Assembly (NCBI GenBank): GCA_011052285.1 | Contig: DRJH01000142.1 | Coordinates: forward strand, 1 to 6,419 | Direction of reading: 5' to 3' | Source of the DNA: Gammaproteobacteria bacterium | GTDB lineage: Bacteria; Pseudomonadota; Gammaproteobacteria; Arenicellales; DRJH01 | DNA length: 6,419 nucleotides | In this document: positions 1-5,792 of the stretch, in pieces | Numbering within the stretch: the stretch's first letter is position 1 | Layout: each line of letters begins with the position of its first letter | Notes under the pieces: model-generated | What the model saw: the letters and a program-made list of their open reading frames with translations, nothing else | Told to the model about the DNA's origin: nothing | Databases searched by the model: none | Position numbers and translations under genes: made by a program

Positions 1-896
1 ACCTGGCGGGTCTTGGGGTAGGTCGAGCCGACGTAGTGATTGAGGCAATTGTTGAAGATGCCAAGATCAAACAACAAGTATTTGCTGCTATTGAACCGCG
101 ATTGCGCAAGAATGTGTTACTGGCGACCAATACTTCCAGTATTCCTCTGTCTGAAATCGCCCGGGGCTTGCAACAGCCGGGACGGCTGCTGGGCCTGCAT
201 TTTTTTAATCCGGTAGCAAAAATGCAGTTGGTGGAAATTGTGCATGGCTCCAGAACCAGCAAAGCCGCTATCAACCGTGCAGCAGCCTTCGTAACTGCGA
301 TCAAGCGATTGCCACTGCCGGTGAAGAGTCAGCCGGGTTTTCTGGTGAACCGGGTTCTCGGACCGTATTTGATGGAAGCCATAGCATTGCTGCAGGAGGG
401 GCGGGCGGCGGAAGCGATTGATGCTGCAGCAGAAGAATTTGGTATGCCGATGGGGCCTGTGGAACTTGCTGATGCAGTGGGTCTGGATATCTGCCTGCAT
501 GTTGCGGAAAATCTTGGTTTTGAGGATAGTCGTGCGGTCGATCTGTTGAGAGCTCGGGTTGAAAATGGCAAACTGGGACGCAAGACGGCTGCCGGATTTT
601 ATGTCTGGCATAAGGGTAAGCCACGAAAAGCCAAACTCAAAACAGCTGTCGATAGCCAAGTGACGGATCGGCTGGTATTGGCACTGCTCAACGAATGTGT
701 AGCTACGGTTTTCGAGGGCATTGTTGAAGACGCTGATCTGGCAGATGTCGGTATGGTTTTTGGAGCTGGCTTTGCGCCTTTTCGAGGAGGCCCCATGCGT
801 TATCGAGATCGTGCCGGTCGGGATAAGCTGCTGCAGCGACTGCAAGGTTTGGCCAGCCGATATGGCGATCGTTTCAAGCCCTCTGCAGGTTGGTAA
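1..896 (+). CDS. Multifunctional fatty-acid oxidation protein (3-hydroxyacyl-CoA dehydrogenase part), 5' end missing
   Basis: This is the C-terminal part of a FadB/FadJ-type protein that oxidises L-3-hydroxyacyl-CoA to 3-ketoacyl-CoA with NAD in beta-oxidation. The reading frame is open from base 3, so the gene begins upstream and the GTG at 36 is an internal Val codon. Visible in order are the end of the NAD-binding fold (ADVVIEAIVED, then NTSSIPL), the catalytic segment LHFFNPV with its His at 198-200 and the partner Glu at 234-236 (12 residues apart, as in FadB), and PGFLVNR. Two C-terminal helical domains follow, the first with FGMPMGPVELAD and the second with the FAPFRGGPMRYRD motif and the ending RYGDRFKPSAGW. 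This second domain is typical of multifunctional rather than stand-alone dehydrogenases, so I infer an enoyl-CoA hydratase domain upstream. I cannot tell fadB from fadJ. Stop TAA is at 894-896. Confidence 0.93.
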   Translation, partial: LAGLGVGRADVVIEAIVEDAKIKQQVFAAIEPRLRKNVLLATNTSSIPLSEIARGLQQPGRLLGLHFFNPVAKMQLVEIVHGSRTSKAAINRAAAFVTAIKRLPLPVKSQPGFLVNRVLGPYLMEAIALLQEGRAAEAIDAAAEEFGMPMGPVELADAVGLDICLHVAENLGFEDSRAVDLLRARVENGKLGRKTAAGFYVWHKGKPRKAKLKTAVDSQVTDRLVLALLNECVATVFEGIVEDADLADVGMVFGAGFAPFRGGPMRYRDRAGRDKLLQRLQGLASRYGDRFKPSAGW

Positions 897-944
897 GTGT
901 TGGCTCTGTCGTTGCCACAGTAGTTTCCGCTGGCAGCCTCCTAG

Positions 945-956
945 GTTCTGCAGAAC
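945..956. promoter_or_regulatory. Perfect 12-bp palindrome, possible operator of the dehydratase gene
   Basis: GTTCTGCAGAAC is its own reverse complement over all 12 bases. It lies in the 115-bp gap before the GDP-mannose dehydratase gene. Counting 17 bp back from the TAAAAT box at 971-976, the -35 hexamer would fall at 948-953, in the middle of the palindrome. That placement suits a dimeric regulator acting on RNA polymerase binding. The regulator is unknown, and no second copy was noticed in the window. Confidence 0.4.
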
Positions 957-976
957 GGCTTGGAAAAGACTAAAAT
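948..976 (+). promoter_or_regulatory. Possible promoter of the GDP-mannose dehydratase gene
   Basis: TAAAAT at 971-976 matches five of six bases of the sigma70 -10 consensus and would start transcription near 983, about 29 bases before the start codon. No good -35 hexamer is present at 16 to 18 bp spacing; the candidates match three bases or fewer. A promoter with a poor -35 covered by a palindrome would fit activator or repressor control, but this is inference. Confidence 0.35.
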
Positions 977-999
977 ACCACGTTTAGCTATTCTCTTCC

Positions 1000-1004
1000 G
1001 GGGA
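1000..1004 (+). promoter_or_regulatory. Ribosome binding site that fixes the TTG start
   Basis: GGGGA stands 7 bases before the TTG at 1012. An in-frame TAG at 985-987 rules out any earlier start, and the next in-frame Met codon falls after the NADP-binding loop, so this site together with the TTG gives the only plausible start. Confidence 0.65.
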
Positions 1005-1011
1005 TTTTGAA

Positions 1012-2031
1012 TTGACCAAAACCGCTTTGATTTGTGGCATTTCGGGCCAGGATGGTGCTTACTTGTCCCACCTGCTGCTGGACAAAGGCTATCGGGTTGT
1101 CGGTACTTCACGTGATGCCCGGATGTCACGTTTTAGTAACCTGCGTAAACTTGATTTGGCTCGTTCGGTCGAGTGTTATTCGATGTCGCCAACGGATTTT
1201 CGCAGTGTGCTGTATACCGTTGATAAGGTGCAGCCGGATGAGATCTATAATTTCTCAGGCCAGAGTTCATTAGGCGTGTCTTTTCAAATGCCGGTGGAGA
1301 CGCTGGAAAGTCATACGTTAAGCATCATGAATCTGCTGGAGGTGGTGCGCTTTCTGAAACGGCCTGCACGCCTCTTTAATGCCGCCTCCGGCGAATGCTA
1401 TGGTGGGATCCGAGGCGGGGCGCTGGATGAGACCGACCCATTTCACCCCCGTAGCCCCTATGCGGTTGCCAAGGCAGCCGCATTCTGGCAAGTATCAACC
1501 TATCGCGAAGCGTATAAGCTCTATGCCTGTTCCGGGATATTGTTTAATCATGAATCCCATTTGCGCGGCCTGAATTTTGTGACCCGAAAAATTACCGACG
1601 GTGTGGCCCGAATCCATCTTGGGGGACAACAGCAGCTCACACTGGGTAATATCCATGCCCGGCGAGACTGGGGGCATGCCGAGGATTATGTCAAGGCAAT
1701 GTGGTTAATGCTGCAGCAGCCACAGCCGGAGGACTATATCATCGCCAGCGGTAGTACCGAGACAGTGCGCAGCTTTACCGAAAAGGCTTTTGCGGCCATA
1801 GGACTCAGGTTGTGCTGGCAGGGTAGTGGTGTTAAAGAAACCGGTATTGATCAACACGGGGTGACGCGGGTCAGTATCGATCCAAAATATTTCCGTTTGG
1901 TCGAAGTTGAGGTATTGCATGGTAATCCAGCCAAAGCCGAGCGTGAACTCGGTTGGCGACGTCAGCACACCCTGGCATCAATCACGGCAGAGATGGTGGC
2001 CGCGGATATCAATGCGCTGCAGCAACAATAA
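1012..2031 (+). CDS. gmd: GDP-mannose 4,6-dehydratase (divergent member)
   Basis: The 339-residue product belongs to the extended short-chain dehydrogenase family and should convert GDP-D-mannose to GDP-4-keto-6-deoxy-D-mannose in the cytoplasm, the precursor of rhamnose, fucose or perosamine in surface polysaccharides. The nucleotide-binding loop GISGQDGAYL is at residues 9-18. The catalytic pair Y150 and K154 sits in SPYAVAK, with S126 and E128 in AASGECYG. SGILFNHES, VTRKITD, RRDWGHAEDYV and the C-terminal IDPKYFR, VEVLHGNPAKAERELGW are diagnostic of GMD. Length is close to the bacterial family norm (about 320-370). Oddities are a TTG start, Ser instead of the usual Thr at the catalytic STSE-type motif, NFSGQSS in place of NLAAQS, and HLRG in place of PLRG. 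No reductase such as rmd or fcl follows; the next gene is a tRNA. Family assignment is firm, the final sugar is unknown. Confidence 0.93.
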   Translation: MTKTALICGISGQDGAYLSHLLLDKGYRVVGTSRDARMSRFSNLRKLDLARSVECYSMSPTDFRSVLYTVDKVQPDEIYNFSGQSSLGVSFQMPVETLESHTLSIMNLLEVVRFLKRPARLFNAASGECYGGIRGGALDETDPFHPRSPYAVAKAAAFWQVSTYREAYKLYACSGILFNHESHLRGLNFVTRKITDGVARIHLGGQQQLTLGNIHARRDWGHAEDYVKAMWLMLQQPQPEDYIIASGSTETVRSFTEKAFAAIGLRLCWQGSGVKETGIDQHGVTRVSIDPKYFRLVEVEVLHGNPAKAERELGWRRQHTLASITAEMVAADINALQQQ

Positions 2032-2055
2032 CGATCGTGCCGACTGTTCCTGGCC

Positions 2056-2083
2056 TTGACGGCCTGATTTACTGCGGCATAAT
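2056..2083 (+). promoter_or_regulatory. Sigma70-like promoter of the tRNA-Gly gene
   Basis: TTGACG at 2056-2061 (five of six to TTGACA) and CATAAT at 2078-2083 (five of six to TATAAT) are separated by 16 bp. Transcription would begin near 2090, giving a 5' leader of roughly 23 bases before the mature tRNA. It lies just after the dehydratase stop codon and nothing else in this gap needs a promoter. Confidence 0.65.
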
Positions 2084-2112
2084 GTACGGTACGTGATTCG
2101 GACAGGTTGCTA

Positions 2113-2186
2113 GCGGGTGTGGTTCAATGGTAGAACCTCAGCTTCCCAAGCTGATGACGTGGGTTCGATTCCCATCACCCGCTCCA
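2113..2186 (+). tRNA. tRNA-Gly (anticodon CCC)
   Basis: A full cloverleaf can be folded by eye. The acceptor stem GCGGGTG (2113-2119) pairs with CACCCGC (2176-2182). The D arm is GTTC/GAAC (2122-2125 with 2133-2136). The anticodon stem TCAGC/GCTGA carries the loop TTCCCAA, giving anticodon CCC at 2145-2147. The T arm GTGGG/CCCAT carries the loop TTCGATT. The discriminator base is T at 2183 and CCA is encoded at 2184-2186. The anticodon reads GGG glycine codons. The convergent gene downstream stops 2 bp after the CCA. Confidence 0.97.
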
Positions 2187-2188
2187 TT

Positions 2189-2968
2189 TTACTTTGTCGT
2201 CCGTCTCCGGTCCTCGTCCCACTGAAGTTTCTGAAAATCAAAACCTTCTTCGATGGTTGGTTTAATGATTTTAAAATAAGGTGACAGATCGAAATCGCGT
2301 GGTGCAAATAGGCTGTGGTGGCGAATATGCAGGATTTCCTGTTCGCTATAGCGATAGGGAGTCGGACGGTGCTCGATGATGGGTAATATGGGGTAGCCAA
2401 CCATCTGATAGGCTTGGGCAATCAGGGTCGAACAAATAGCCTGGGTCGGGTCGCCACTGCCAACTGCCAGTAGCCGACGTCGGAAACGAGTCGGGACAGG
2501 TGGCTTCGGTAGCAGATAGCGCATTAGATCGGTGACATTTTTTAAGTCATACGATTTGCCGAGGCTATTGGTAACAAATTGCACGACTTGTTGCCGGTGC
2601 CCCTCACCAAGTCCGACCGAACGGCAGATGCGTGTATTAAATTCTGCATATTTGGCCAGTGGGACTGCAACGACCCCTTCTTCAAGATCTGCTTCAATCA
2701 GCTCGCAATAGTGGCCGTGACGATTTTTTAGTCCGGCCTCGCGCCCCACATACAAAGCAGCGTGTGACCAGGTTGATTGGGTCAGATATTTGATGACAAC
2801 ACTGATTCGGGTGTCCCCTTCGACTAGTACGATATCGCCTGGCTGCAGGATTTGTCGTAACTTCTCGGTGCTCTTGACCGAGAAAGCAGTATATCCGGGC
2901 AAGGGGCGGCTGAGATACTTGGCCAGAGATTGCCCGAGTTTTTGACGAATTTTATTCAGCATTGTCAT
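2189..2968 (-). CDS. YiiX/YebB-like permuted NlpC/P60 (papain-fold) cysteine hydrolase
   Basis: The 259-residue product resembles the YiiX/YaeF group (Peptidase_C92), a circularly permuted papain-like fold in which the His comes before the Cys. The fold begins at LQPGDIVLVEGD (residues 41-52). The likely catalytic His is H69 in STWSHAALYVG, the polar partner is probably E92 in CELIEAD, and the likely nucleophile is C179 in AICSTLIAQAY. LGKSYDLKNVTDLMRYLLP (136-154) is also typical of the group. I see no signal peptide, lipobox or membrane segment, so a cytoplasmic location is inferred; the N-terminus is basic and amphipathic. Members are thought to be amidases or lipid-active hydrolases, but the substrate of this one is unknown. 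The start ATG at 2966-2968 has only a weak GGA upstream. The stop TAA lies 2 bp from the end of the convergent tRNA-Gly gene. Confidence 0.8.
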   Translation of the reverse strand: MTMLNKIRQKLGQSLAKYLSRPLPGYTAFSVKSTEKLRQILQPGDIVLVEGDTRISVVIKYLTQSTWSHAALYVGREAGLKNRHGHYCELIEADLEEGVVAVPLAKYAEFNTRICRSVGLGEGHRQQVVQFVTNSLGKSYDLKNVTDLMRYLLPKPPVPTRFRRRLLAVGSGDPTQAICSTLIAQAYQMVGYPILPIIEHRPTPYRYSEQEILHIRHHSLFAPRDFDLSPYFKIIKPTIEEGFDFQKLQWDEDRRRTTK

Positions 2969-3075
2969 ATTTCCGTGCCTATGCAGCTAAGACCTGATCA
3001 GAACAGATACGTTCACTCCCCAACCAGGTAAACACACTATTTCAGAGCCTCATACAAAACTCTGGGTAGATAATT

Positions 3076-3189
3076 TGCAATCCCACTTTGAGTCCATTTT
3101 CGGGATGGAATAAACTGCATGGTGGTTCCATGGAGCGAAATTCCAGCTCGAAAATGGGCCAGCTCGAAAATGGGCCGAAGTGGGGAAGC
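3076..3189. repeat. Imperfect long inverted repeat (palindromic intergenic element)
   Basis: The left arm 3076-3111 matches the reverse complement of 3140-3189 if one copy of the 16-bp duplication in the right arm is skipped: about 28 of 36 positions agree with one gap. The best-conserved blocks are CCCACTT, CCATTTTCG and TGGAAT. The 28-bp centre (3112-3139) itself contains a CATGG/CCATG hairpin (3118-3122 with 3128-3132). As RNA or as a cruciform it could fold into a long stem. It looks like a mobile palindromic intergenic element or its remnant, but no flanking target duplication or second copy is visible in the window. Confidence 0.6.
3143..3174. repeat. Perfect tandem duplication, 16 bp x 2
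   Basis: The unit CCAGCTCGAAAATGGG occurs twice head to tail (3143-3158 and 3159-3174) with no mismatch, and a third copy begins with CC at 3175. It lies in the right arm of the inverted repeat at 3076-3189, while the left arm has a single equivalent, so it probably arose by replication slippage after the palindrome formed. Because 16 is not a multiple of three, the duplication would shift any frame read through it. Confidence 0.85.
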
Positions 3190-3457
3190 AGATCGCCGCT
3201 CACGAGTTTTGCAAGAAGCTCTTCAGTCATTCATAATCTCGTGCAGGCATGCAAATATGTTTAATAACAGCAGACCATTATTTTTTCAAGTGGTTAAAAA
3301 GATTGTTCAGCAATTTCTACTCACTGCGGGCCCGTTAACGGCCCTTACGTTCTGATGGCTATAGCTGGCCAATGGAGTGTGCCGGACAACACTTGATCCG
3401 TAGCCACTCCGAATCGGTCACCCAACCGACGCCTCTTGCTGTTAGTGTGAGACCCTG

Positions 3458-3486
3458 AAGAGGGCAACGAACAAGAGGGCAACGAA
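3458..3486. repeat. Short tandem repeat, 15-bp period x 2
   Basis: AAGAGGGCAACGAA occurs at 3458-3471 and again at 3473-3486, separated by a single C, giving a 15-bp period. It ends 26 bp before the TATAAT box of the Pcm-like/tolC operon. It could be a slippage product or a repeated protein-binding site upstream of the promoter; nothing visible decides this. Confidence 0.75.
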
Positions 3487-3512
3487 AAGAAGATGTAAGA
3501 ACTATTCGCGGG

Positions 3513-3518
3513 TATAAT
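3513..3518 (+). promoter_or_regulatory. -10 box of the Pcm-like/tolC operon promoter
   Basis: A perfect TATAAT lies 45 bp before the ATG at 3564, giving a predicted leader of about 39 bases. No -35 hexamer resembling TTGACA stands at 15 to 18 bp spacing (the candidates are all AAGATG-like), and there is no TG extension before the box. The promoter may therefore depend on an activator. AGGTGG at 3555-3560 is the likely ribosome binding site. Confidence 0.5.
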
Positions 3519-3563
3519 GCTGGTTGTTTCGGTAGATAACTTAGGGATTCGGGCAGGTGGACG

Positions 3564-4229
3564 ATGAATTTTGAGCAAGCACGTGTAAATATGATCGCGC
3601 AGCAGATCAGGCCCTGGAACGTATTGGATGAGGCGGTACTGGCGGCTTGCAGTCAGGTTCCGCGGGAGGCCTTTGTACCACAGCAATATCGTAGCCTGGC
3701 TTTTGCGGACATGCAGTTACCACTCGATCATGGCCAGTTCATGATGTCGCCAAGGCTGGAAGCTCGCCTGTTACAGGCGCTGGAATTGCGTACCAGCGAT
3801 AAGGTGTTGGAAATCGGTACCGGTAGCGGTTTTATGGCCGCTTTGCTTGCAGCCTTGTCCAAGGCTGTATGTAGTGTGGAGATTTTTCAGGATTTGGTAC
3901 ATACAGCCGAGCAGAAGCTGTATCAGCAGGGGGTTCAGAATGTCGAGGTGATCTGTGCTGATGGTGCTGAAGGCTGGTCAGATTCCGCGCCCTATGATGC
4001 CATTCTGGTGACTGCCTCAGTAGTGGAGATTCCGTTGCGACTCAAGGAACAGCTACGTACCGGTGGCCGTTTGGTGGCTGTTGTTGGTGAGGACCCCATT
4101 ATGGAAGCACGCTGTCTGCAACGACTGGATCATTCAAATTGGTCCGAAACCCGTCTTCTGGATACCTCAATTGCCCCTCTTTTGGATGCAGCTGCCGCCG
4201 TCGTGCAGCGACCATCTTTCATTTTCTAG
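3564..4229 (+). CDS. Pcm-like (protein-L-isoaspartate O-methyltransferase family) SAM-dependent methyltransferase
   Basis: The 221-residue product has the fold and length of the PCMT family. The N-terminal helix MNFEQARVNMIAQQIRPW is followed by VPREAFVP (32-39), the SAM-binding motif I VLEIGTGSGFMAALLA (81-96), the acidic residue E106 at the end of the next strand, ADGAEGW (motif with the adenine-side Asp), and YDAILVTASVVEIP then LRTGGRLVAVVG. Genuine Pcm repairs isoaspartyl residues in aged proteins and carries TISQP near residue 60; here that stretch reads FMMSP (59-63, after GQ). I therefore doubt isoaspartate repair and infer a related methyltransferase of unknown substrate. The stop TAG at 4227-4229 overlaps the ribosome binding site of tolC, so the two genes are cotranscribed; my recollection is that this pairing recurs in gammaproteobacteria. 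No signal peptide, hence cytoplasmic. Confidence 0.85.
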   Translation: MNFEQARVNMIAQQIRPWNVLDEAVLAACSQVPREAFVPQQYRSLAFADMQLPLDHGQFMMSPRLEARLLQALELRTSDKVLEIGTGSGFMAALLAALSKAVCSVEIFQDLVHTAEQKLYQQGVQNVEVICADGAEGWSDSAPYDAILVTASVVEIPLRLKEQLRTGGRLVAVVGEDPIMEARCLQRLDHSNWSETRLLDTSIAPLLDAAAAVVQRPSFIF

Positions 4230-4231
4230 GG
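4228..4231 (+). promoter_or_regulatory. Ribosome binding site of tolC, overlapping the upstream stop codon
   Basis: AGGG begins inside the TAG stop of the Pcm-like gene and lies 7 bases before the ATG at 4239. The in-frame GTG at 4233 is only one base from this site, so the ATG is the better start. The arrangement suggests translational coupling. Confidence 0.6.
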
Positions 4232-4238
4232 CGTGCTC

Positions 4239-5567
4239 ATGTCTATAAAAAAAACTTGCCACCGTCTGTTATTATCGACCGCCGTACTGTTGATGAGTAT
4301 ATCGCAGGCAGAGGCTGATAATCTCTGGCAGGTGTATCAGAAGGCACTGCGTTCTGATCCCGTGTTGAAGGCCCAAGCCTTGAGTTTTAAGGCAACCGAG
4401 GAGACCCGGTTACAGGCAGAAGCTGCTATACATTCAACGGTTAGTGCCCAGATCCAACTCTCCGAGAATAACAACCACCTGTCGACGACACCGACAGGAA
4501 GTCAGTCCACTACGTATGGAGAAGGCAGTTACAACTTGACACTGAGCCGACCGCTGTATAACAAGCCTCTCGAATTGGGAATATTGCAAGCCAAGGACCG
4601 GGTCAGTGCTGCAACCGAGAAGTTGGCGGCAAGCCAACAGGATCTGCTGGTGCGGGTGGCGGTTGCTTATTTTGCAATTTTGGCTGCTGAGGATGATATC
4701 GGTACTTCACAGGCGGAAAAACAGGCGATTTCGCGGCAGTTGCTGCTCGCCAAAGAACGCCTCAAGGTGGGTCTTGGTACCTCCACAGATCTGTACGATG
4801 CTCAGGCTCGCCTGTCATTGGCACAGGCCGCGGAAATTTCTGCAGTTAACGCCTTTGAAGATGCACGGCGTGGTTTGGCCGAAATTATTGGCACCGAAGT
4901 TCCAGAGCTGTCACTACTGTCACCGGTTGCGCTGTTGGCCGTGAGCCGCCCCAAACAACTGGCAGGCTGGTTACAGACCGCTAAAGACCATAATTACACA
5001 TTGGCACAAAGCCAGCTGGGTGTTGAGATTGCCAGAAAAGGACTCAGAATCACCAAGGCAGCACGGGTTCCTGCGTTGGCGTTATCCTTAAGTCACAGTG
5101 GCCAACATAACGATGGTGGTTTTAGTGGCGGCAGTGATGCCATCAGCAACAGTGTAAAATTGTCCTTAACAATGAATCTCTATCAGGGCGGGAGTATTGA
5201 CTCGAAGAGTCGGGAAGCGGGCTATCGCCTTGAGGTCGCACAGCAACAACACGAGACTATGGTTCGTTCTATCGATCGCTCAGTGCGTGCAGCCTACCAC
5301 AGCACCAACAGTAGTCTGGAGCGAATGGAAGCCCTGAAACTTGCAGTGCGCGCCGGCGAAAGTGCTTTGCGGGCCAAACAGGAAGGCTTTGTCGCAGGGC
5401 TTGGCACCAACCTCGACGTACTGGATGCGCAGCGAGATCTGTTTCGTGCCAAGCGTGATTATTTGAAGTCCCGTTATGACTACATCACCAATCTACTGCG
5501 TCTGAAGCAGGCAGCCGGTGTTCTCAAGGAAGCTGATCTTAAAAAAGTTAATGCCTGGCTGCAGTAG
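4239..5567 (+). CDS. tolC: TolC family outer-membrane efflux/secretion channel
   Basis: The 442-residue product is a TolC-type trimeric channel that links inner-membrane exporters (RND and ABC pumps, type I secretion) to the outside across the outer membrane and periplasm. A Sec signal peptide is clear: MSIKKTCHR, a hydrophobic core, and an AEA site cleaved after residue 26, with the mature protein starting DNLWQVYQKAL as is typical. There is no lipobox cysteine, which fits TolC rather than the lipidated OprM type. The fold is internally duplicated: GLGTSTDLYDAQ at 178-189 recurs as GLGTNLDVLDAQ at 387-398, each beginning a long helix. YNLTLSRPLYN and VKLSLTMNLYQGG are the beta-barrel strand segments of the two halves. 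It is shorter than E. coli TolC (493), lacking a long C-terminal tail. It is the second gene of an operon with the Pcm-like methyltransferase. Confidence 0.93.
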   Translation: MSIKKTCHRLLLSTAVLLMSISQAEADNLWQVYQKALRSDPVLKAQALSFKATEETRLQAEAAIHSTVSAQIQLSENNNHLSTTPTGSQSTTYGEGSYNLTLSRPLYNKPLELGILQAKDRVSAATEKLAASQQDLLVRVAVAYFAILAAEDDIGTSQAEKQAISRQLLLAKERLKVGLGTSTDLYDAQARLSLAQAAEISAVNAFEDARRGLAEIIGTEVPELSLLSPVALLAVSRPKQLAGWLQTAKDHNYTLAQSQLGVEIARKGLRITKAARVPALALSLSHSGQHNDGGFSGGSDAISNSVKLSLTMNLYQGGSIDSKSREAGYRLEVAQQQHETMVRSIDRSVRAAYHSTNSSLERMEALKLAVRAGESALRAKQEGFVAGLGTNLDVLDAQRDLFRAKRDYLKSRYDYITNLLRLKQAAGVLKEADLKKVNAWLQ

Positions 5568-5792
5568 AAGTCATGTAGCCTCCTAGAGTTGAGGGCGTCT
5601 TCATTTTCCGTAATTTGCCGCTGATGATGGCCGTCTGGCATCACTATGTTGATGTGAATGTACGCGATAATAATGGGCGTACAGTTCAAACTCTGGCACT
5701 CGAACGCGACGATAAAAGGGTTATCACAGTCTTGAAAAATTTCAGGCCAAAATGTGAGCGCGAGAGGACCTGGAATTGACCTGGACTGCTCG

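Larger units (their letters stand above)
2969..3563. other. 595-bp noncoding region between divergent genes
   Basis: This gap separates the leftward YiiX-like gene from the rightward Pcm-like/tolC operon, so it must hold promoters for both directions. A clear TATAAT lies at 3513-3518 for the right side. For the left side I see only a weak candidate on the minus strand (TTTACC, 17 bp, TATCTG). The region also contains the inverted repeat at 3076-3189, the tandem repeat at 3458-3486, and a GC-rich hairpin at 3328-3344 (GGGCC/GGCCC around CGTTAAC) without a T run. The open frames are short (62 and 78 codons), lack convincing ribosome binding sites and run through the repeats, so I do not call genes here. 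Confidence 0.6.

Noticed and set aside
117..845. A 242-codon minus-strand open frame inside the fatty-acid oxidation gene
   Set aside because: It lies wholly antisense to a gene with clear family motifs, and its translation (rich in Ser, Gln, His and Cys) has no recognisable domain.
2052..2064. GGCC-TTGAC-GGCC hairpin as terminator of the dehydratase gene
   Set aside because: The stem is only 4 bp and it contains the -35 of the tRNA promoter, with no real T run after it.
2113..2186. tRNA-Gly as an integration site for a mobile element
   Set aside because: No partial copy of the tRNA 3' end and no integrase gene is visible in the window.
3042..3230. A 62-codon minus-strand open frame through the inverted repeat
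   Set aside because: It reads through both arms and the out-of-frame 16-bp duplication, with only a weak GAGA as ribosome binding site; a remnant cannot be excluded but a gene is not supported.
3328..3344. GGGCC/GGCCC hairpin as a rho-independent terminator
   Set aside because: No run of T follows on either strand and no gene ends near it.
3143..3486. Tandem repeats as a CRISPR remnant
   Set aside because: Units are 14-16 bp with no or one-base spacers and the two repeats are unrelated to each other.
3345..3686. A 113-codon minus-strand open frame overlapping the start of the Pcm-like gene
   Set aside because: It runs antisense through the promoter and N-terminus of a firm gene and shows no domain.
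4233..4238. GTG at 4233 as the tolC start
   Set aside because: It is one base from the AGGG site; the ATG at 4239 has normal 7-base spacing and begins a cleaner signal peptide.
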